NCBI RefSeq assembly: GCF_009936375.1
Contig: NZ_AP022332.1
Location: 2,698,501-2,762,500 of the forward strand
Source of the DNA: Methylosinus sp. C49
GTDB lineage: Bacteria > Pseudomonadota > Alphaproteobacteria > Rhizobiales > Beijerinckiaceae
DNA length: 64,000 bases
Reading direction: 5' to 3'
In this document: piece after piece, positions 60,431 to 64,000 of the stretch
How the letters are laid out: each line of letters starts with the position of its first letter
Position numbering within the stretch: position 1 is the first letter of the stretch
Notes under the pieces: model-generated
What the model was told of the DNA's origin: nothing
What the model saw: the letters and a program-made list of their open reading frames with translations, nothing else
Database searches by the model: none
Position numbers and translations under genes: made by a program

Positions 60431-61180
60431 TCAGCCGGCCGAGACGCCGGGAAGCTCGCGCGCGGGCTCGGCCGCAGCCGGCTCGGCCGCGGAGCGGCGC
60501 GTCGGCAGGCGGTGGATGGTCGCCGATTCCTGGTCGTCGCGGTCCATCCGCGACAGATCCTGACGCACCATCAGCACGAAGAGCGCGAAGGCGATGGCCG
60601 ACATCGTTCCGATGGTCACGTCGAGGACGGAGAAGCGCCACAGCCGCGCCTCCACCACCTGCGGGCCGAGCCAGCAGGCGAAGAGGCTCCAGCCGGCGAC
60701 CAGAATGCGGAACTCCGTCGCCCCCATGCCGCCATAGGACAGGCGATGCACGCCCGCCGTCGCCACGCGCAAATAAGTGTAGGAGCTCATCAGCAGATAG
60801 AGCGAGAGCACGAAAAGCGCCGACGGAAGCGTGAAATAGGGTGAGACGCCGAGGCCGACCACGATCAGGCTCTGCGCGATCAGATCGCTCGAATGATCGA
60901 GGAGGAAGCCGTAGCGCGGACGCTCGATCCCGCGGTAGCGGGCCAGAGTGCCGTCGAGCGAATCGCCGAACCAGTTCAGGAACAGGCCGGCCACCACCAG
61001 TGTGAGGAAACCGGCCGACCAATGGCTGAGCGCGAAGCCCGCCGCCGTCATCGCCGCGCCGACCAGCCCGGCCGCCGTCAGATGATCCGGCGTGGTCCAG
61101 GCGGGGAGCCGCGGAGCCAGCGCCTGCAGCACGCGCCGCTCGCCGATCGCCAAAAGGCTCGTGTTCAATCGGTTCGCCAA
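60431..61180 (-). CDS. CDP-alcohol phosphatidyltransferase family protein
   Basis: 249-residue integral membrane enzyme. The family active site is complete: DSLDGTLARYRGIERPRYG followed by FLLDHSSD, matching D-x2-D-G-x2-A-R-x8/9-G-x3-D-x3-D. Several helices surround it (LTAAGLVGAAMTAAGFAL, LTLVVAGLFLNWFG, FVLSLYLLMSSYTYL). It would transfer a phospholipid or phospho-alcohol from a CDP-linked donor; the acceptor is unknown. The N-terminus TPDHLTAAGL is typical of the PgsA/PssA-like group. The C-terminal 35 residues are polar and Ala/Pro-rich. It lies 99 bases upstream of hpnA on the same strand. Confidence 0.87.
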   Translation of the reverse strand: MANRLNTSLLAIGERRVLQALAPRLPAWTTPDHLTAAGLVGAAMTAAGFALSHWSAGFLTLVVAGLFLNWFGDSLDGTLARYRGIERPRYGFLLDHSSDLIAQSLIVVGLGVSPYFTLPSALFVLSLYLLMSSYTYLRVATAGVHRLSYGGMGATEFRILVAGWSLFACWLGPQVVEARLWRFSVLDVTIGTMSAIAFALFVLMVRQDLSRMDRDDQESATIHRLPTRRSAAEPAAAEPARELPGVSAG

Positions 61181-61370
61181 GAAACCCCCTCGAAAACCAA
61201 GCCCGCCCTCGCAGCCCAGACCGTGGCGAGACAGTATCGCCGGGGGCCGCGCGTCTTTTGCACCGCAATATACCGACCTTCAGCTTGCCCGCGGCTGGCC
61301 CTCGCGTCAATCGCTATCGAGCCTCCGACCGAATTTCAGACGTCCCGATAAAGGCTTCGCGCGTAAGTGG

Positions 61371-62558
61371 TCATTTCACCGCAGCGCCGACCGCGGCGCC
61401 CTGAATCGCCGGCTGCGTCAGCATGGAGACGAGCTGGAACGCCTTGGCGATCTCGGTCACAGGCGCATTGGACACATACAATATGTCCTTGTCCCGCATC
61501 GCGAACCGACGCGCCGTGAACAGGGACGCCGGATTGCGCATGTCGAGATGATAGGCGACCGGGATCAGCCGTTGCGAGGCCAGCAGCGGCGAAACGGTCG
61601 GATAATCCGCGATCACCGCCGTCTGCTCATAGCGCAGCACGAACAAGCCGCTCGGATCGGCGCGCTGGTCCGCGAGGCCGCCGGCCTTGCCGATCGCCTC
61701 CTCCAGAGTGATTCCCCGCGCGTCGAAAGGCACCACGGCGTTGGCCCCGGTCGCGCCGGCGACGGTAAAAGTCTGCGGCGTGCGCTCCACCGTCAGCACA
61801 TCGCCCGGACGCACGAAAATATTCTCGCGCGGATTGGCCAGCAGCGCCTGGATCGGAGCCCGCGCGGTGCGGTCGCCGCGCGTCAGGCTGACGAAGGTCT
61901 CGTGCACCGGCGAGCGGAAGCCGCCGGCCTGGGCGATGACGTCCATCACACGGTCGCCGCGCAGCGTCAGCGGCACGCGCGCGCCCTGCGTCACCTCGCC
62001 CGTCACCGTCGCCGTATTGCTGATGTTGCGCGACACATTGACCAGCGCCTGCGGCTCGATCGCCTTGCCGCGCAGCCGCTCGATAATGACCGCCTCCACC
62101 TCCTGCTGGGTGCGGCCGGCGACCTGTATGCGCCCGGCGTAGGGAACCGTCACCGAGCCGTCACGCCCCACCGTCTGATCGGGAATCGCCGCCGAGCGTG
62201 AGCCCGGACTGGTTCGATCCATCGCCGGCGAGGAGAAGAGGCCGCCCGCGGCCGCCTCCCAAAGAGTGATCTGCAGCGTGTCGCCGACGCCGATCGGCTG
62301 CGAGGCCGGCGGACGATAATCGCCGAAGGAGCCGCGCAGGCCGGGCGCGCCATGCTTGGCCAGCGCCGCCACCACCTGCCCGTCGATCTCGACGAGGGCA
62401 AAGGCCGTCTCCGGCTGCGATTCGCTCGGCATGCCGGCGGTCATCACCGCATCGCCGGAAGGGCCGCTGCCCGGGAGCAGGCTGCAGCCGGAAAGCGAAG
62501 CAGCCGCCAAAACACCGAAAATACGAAGCGTCTTCAAAACCACGCCGCCCCCGACCAA
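61371..62558 (-). CDS. Polysaccharide export lipoprotein, Wza-like with SLBB domains
   Basis: 395-residue outer-membrane export lipoprotein with lipobox LSGCSLLPG near residue 22-25. The Poly_export domain has PIGVGDTLQITLWEAAAGG and DGSVTVPYAGRIQVAGRTQQ. Two SLBB-type segments follow: TATVTGEVTQGARVPLTLRG and TFTVAGATGANAVVPFDARG, with EAIGKAGGLADQRADPSGLF and YHLDMRNPASLFTARRFAM near the end, typical of the KpsD/BexD-like group. It is the longer counterpart of the short Wza-like protein at 28252. No synthase or co-polymerase gene accompanies it, so it is an orphan here. Confidence 0.92.
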   Translation of the reverse strand: MVGGGVVLKTLRIFGVLAAASLSGCSLLPGSGPSGDAVMTAGMPSESQPETAFALVEIDGQVVAALAKHGAPGLRGSFGDYRPPASQPIGVGDTLQITLWEAAAGGLFSSPAMDRTSPGSRSAAIPDQTVGRDGSVTVPYAGRIQVAGRTQQEVEAVIIERLRGKAIEPQALVNVSRNISNTATVTGEVTQGARVPLTLRGDRVMDVIAQAGGFRSPVHETFVSLTRGDRTARAPIQALLANPRENIFVRPGDVLTVERTPQTFTVAGATGANAVVPFDARGITLEEAIGKAGGLADQRADPSGLFVLRYEQTAVIADYPTVSPLLASQRLIPVAYHLDMRNPASLFTARRFAMRDKDILYVSNAPVTEIAKAFQLVSMLTQPAIQGAAVGAAVK

Positions 62559-62689
62559 TGCTCCGAGCCGCTCCCGGAGCTTCGCCGCGCGCCCAAATGA
62601 CCCTGTCTCTTTGGCGAAGACAAGGCCTTCCCCGCCGCATCCGCCGTTTATCGCCCGGCTGTGACCAGTTCGCTACAGGCCATGGTTAA

Positions 62690-62722
62690 TAAAAAAAGGA
62701 CGCCCCGAGAGTCGGAGCGTCC
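62690..62722 (-). terminator. Rho-independent terminator of the FixJ-type gene
   Basis: On the minus strand a hairpin (62698-62722) with stem GGACGC/GCGTCC and CCGA/TCGG around a CTC loop, one G-T pair, is followed by seven T residues (62690-62697). It lies 47 bases after the regulator's stop codon. Confidence 0.9.
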
Positions 62723-62769
62723 CCGAAAGATGCAGGATCGCGTCACGCGCGGCGATAGCGGGCCGCGCG

Positions 62770-63417
62770 TCAGCCCTTGCCGCGCGCCTGCTCGGCGGCG
62801 AGCGACATGCGCACCAGCTCGGAGAGGCTGCCTGCGTTCATTTTCAGCATGACATTGGCGCGATGGACCTCCACCGTGCGCACGCTGATGCCGAGCTCGC
62901 GGCCGATGACCTTGTTCGGCATGCCGTGCAGCAGACGCTCGAGGACCTCGCTTTCGCGCGCGGTGAGAGTCTGCAGCCGCGCCTCTATGGTCTGCGTCTC
63001 CGCGGCGCGGAACTGCTCCTCGCGCTCATAGGCGAGCGCGAGACGCACGCAGGCGATCAGCGCCTCATTGTCGAAGGGCTTCTCCAGAAAGTCGAAGGCG
63101 CCCTGCTTCATCGCCTGCACGGCGAGCGACACATCGGCATAGGCGGTGATGACGACGACCGGCAGCGACAATCGCCGCGCCTTCATCGCTTCCAGCAGCT
63201 CTATGCCGGTCATCTCCGGCATGCGCGCATCCGTCACCACACAGCCGGTGTCGCCCGGCTCCACCGACGCCAGAAGATGGCTGGCGCTCTCATGGGCGCG
63301 GACCCGAAAGCCGTCCGTGGACAGCAGCAGGCTGAGGGAATCCCGGACGGCGTCGTCGTCGTCGACAATATGGATCGTGGCGTCTCGACTCGTCCTCTCC
63401 TGCGGAATGGAGCACAT
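62770..63417 (-). CDS. FixJ/NodW-type two-component response regulator
   Basis: 215-residue regulator. The receiver domain has TIHIVDDDDAVRDSLSLLLS, the phospho-acceptor Asp in GCVVTDARMPEMTGIELLEA, the switch Thr in VVITAYADVSLAVQAMK and the Lys in FLEKPFDNEALIACV. A LuxR-type helix-turn-helix follows: TARESEVLERLLHGMPNKVI, GRELGISVRTVEVHRANVM and KMNAGSLSELVRMSL. This is the FixJ/TtrR layout. ATG 63417 begins MCSIPQERTSRDA; the upstream in-frame extension looks untranslated. No cognate kinase is in the window. A clear terminator follows. Its target genes are unknown. Confidence 0.92.
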   Translation of the reverse strand: MCSIPQERTSRDATIHIVDDDDAVRDSLSLLLSTDGFRVRAHESASHLLASVEPGDTGCVVTDARMPEMTGIELLEAMKARRLSLPVVVITAYADVSLAVQAMKQGAFDFLEKPFDNEALIACVRLALAYEREEQFRAAETQTIEARLQTLTARESEVLERLLHGMPNKVIGRELGISVRTVEVHRANVMLKMNAGSLSELVRMSLAAEQARGKG

Positions 63418-63785
63418 CCGCCGAGACGTATCGTCGACGAGCGCGCCCGTCAGCGGCATCTGGACCATGTGCATCGCTCGTCTCGAGAGAAAAAGGCGGC
63501 GCATTGGCGCGCCGGCACAGGAAACGCGACGCATCGTTGCGCATCGCGTGGCGGCGGACAGATCATCATCAAGAACCTCGGAATAACCAACCGCGGAAAA
63601 GCTCTGCGCTCGACCCATGCGCCGACTTTCGATCGGCGTGACCCGCGCTATAATCATTATTCGGGCGCTGGAGAGATTGACAAACTGGGGAATGCACGTA
63701 CTCGGGAAATGCGCAGGTGCGAATCACGAACGCATGTTCGAACATTATTCACGCAGCGCGGCGCAGCGCGGTTTTTCGGCGCGCC
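63418..63785. other. Divergent promoter region of the FixJ-type gene and the next gene
   Basis: 368 bases without a gene. A perfect TATAAT lies at 63649-63654 but no good -35 box is at the right distance; a TTGACA lies at 63677-63682, also without a matching -10. The region between 63640 and 63760 is richer in A+T than its surroundings and probably contains the promoter of the gene at 63786. Confidence 0.5.
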
Positions 63786-64000
63786 ATGGCGACGACGAGG
63801 GGCTTCTTCCACGCATGCCTGCTGACGGCGACGCTCCATGGAGCCTGCGCGCAAGAGGTCGCGCGCGCGGATGATGACACACGCGCGCAATGGCGACGGC
63901 AGATCAACGAAGCGCGCGAGCGCTATGACGCTTTCGCGTCGCGCGTCGTCGCCGATCTCGATCGCATAGCGGAGGCTCACGCGGAACGCGAGGACGCGCA
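63786..64000 (+). CDS. Exported protein, 5' part only (runs off the window)
   Basis: Seventy-one codons are present up to the window end. The product starts MATTRGFFHACLLTATLHG with a signal peptide ending ACA before QEV, then a strongly helical charged segment (RAQWRRQINEARERYDAF, VVADLDRIAEAHAERED). The frame has the G+C pattern at third codon positions of a real gene. There is no strong ribosome-binding site. No domain can be recognised from this fragment, although a coiled coil is likely. Confidence 0.55.
   Translation, partial: MATTRGFFHACLLTATLHGACAQEVARADDDTRAQWRRQINEARERYDAFASRVVADLDRIAEAHAEREDA

Overview
The window is high-GC chromosomal DNA from an alphaproteobacterium, most likely a member of the Hyphomicrobiales (Rhizobiales). 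The evidence is a SciP-type (DUF1153) cell-cycle regulator, a DUF2865 protein, a hopanoid-type HpnA, an Omp25/31-like porin, an alphaproteobacterial pyrH-frr-uppS-cdsA-dxr-rseP-bamA-lpxD-fabZ-lpxA-lpxB block, and a PCu(A)C-like protein with a predicted mature N-terminal histidine. My best guess is a Methylosinus/Methylocystis-like methanotroph. No methane monooxygenase gene lies in the window, so this is inference only. I see no phage, insertion sequence, CRISPR array or rRNA.

Layout. 1-6 kb: a truncated dgt divergent from erpA, a PfkB-family kinase, tRNA-Asn with a clear promoter, a PHA-granule-type protein, sciP, a divergent response-regulator/PAS-kinase pair and a glutathione transferase. 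6-10.5 kb: a 44-residue membrane peptide, recG, a pteridine-reductase-like SDR, a porin-like outer-membrane protein and a second tiny membrane protein. 10.7-16.6 kb: two glycine-rich exported proteins, then a three-gene Ser/Thr phosphorylation operon (FHA-trypsin-like protein, PP2C phosphatase, kinase with Sel1 repeats) and a small membrane protein. 16.6-19.6 kb: opgD and a convergent glycosyltransferase. 19.8-22.0 kb: the most unusual part, a set of exported or membrane proteins (an unclassified anchored protein, a PCu(A)C-like protein without the canonical Met ligands, a 38-residue membrane peptide) divergent from a MarR-type regulator. 22-35.7 kb: a triple-hairpin membrane protein, then an exopolysaccharide region (deacetylase, BcsL/CelD-like acyltransferase, GumC/ExoP co-polymerase with a degenerate kinase domain, Wza-like lipoprotein, glycosyltransferase, polyprenyl-phosphate sugar transferase) and a GSCFA-WcbI pair. 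35.7-45 kb: ComEC, thioredoxin-CcdA, gltX, gltA, a bactofilin-like protein and a membrane protein with two PAN/Apple-like modules. 45.2-57.5 kb: the envelope-biogenesis block, all on the minus strand. 57.5-64 kb: a glycosyltransferase coupled to a small exported Cys protein, hpnA, a CDP-alcohol phosphatidyltransferase, a second Wza-like lipoprotein, a FixJ-type regulator and the start of an exported protein.

Together the genes mostly serve the cell envelope: lipid A and outer-membrane assembly, undecaprenyl and isoprenoid supply, periplasmic glucan, exopolysaccharide export, hopanoid and phospholipid head-group chemistry, and periplasmic redox or copper handling. Housekeeping genes (recG, gltX, gltA, erpA, dgt) are interspersed.
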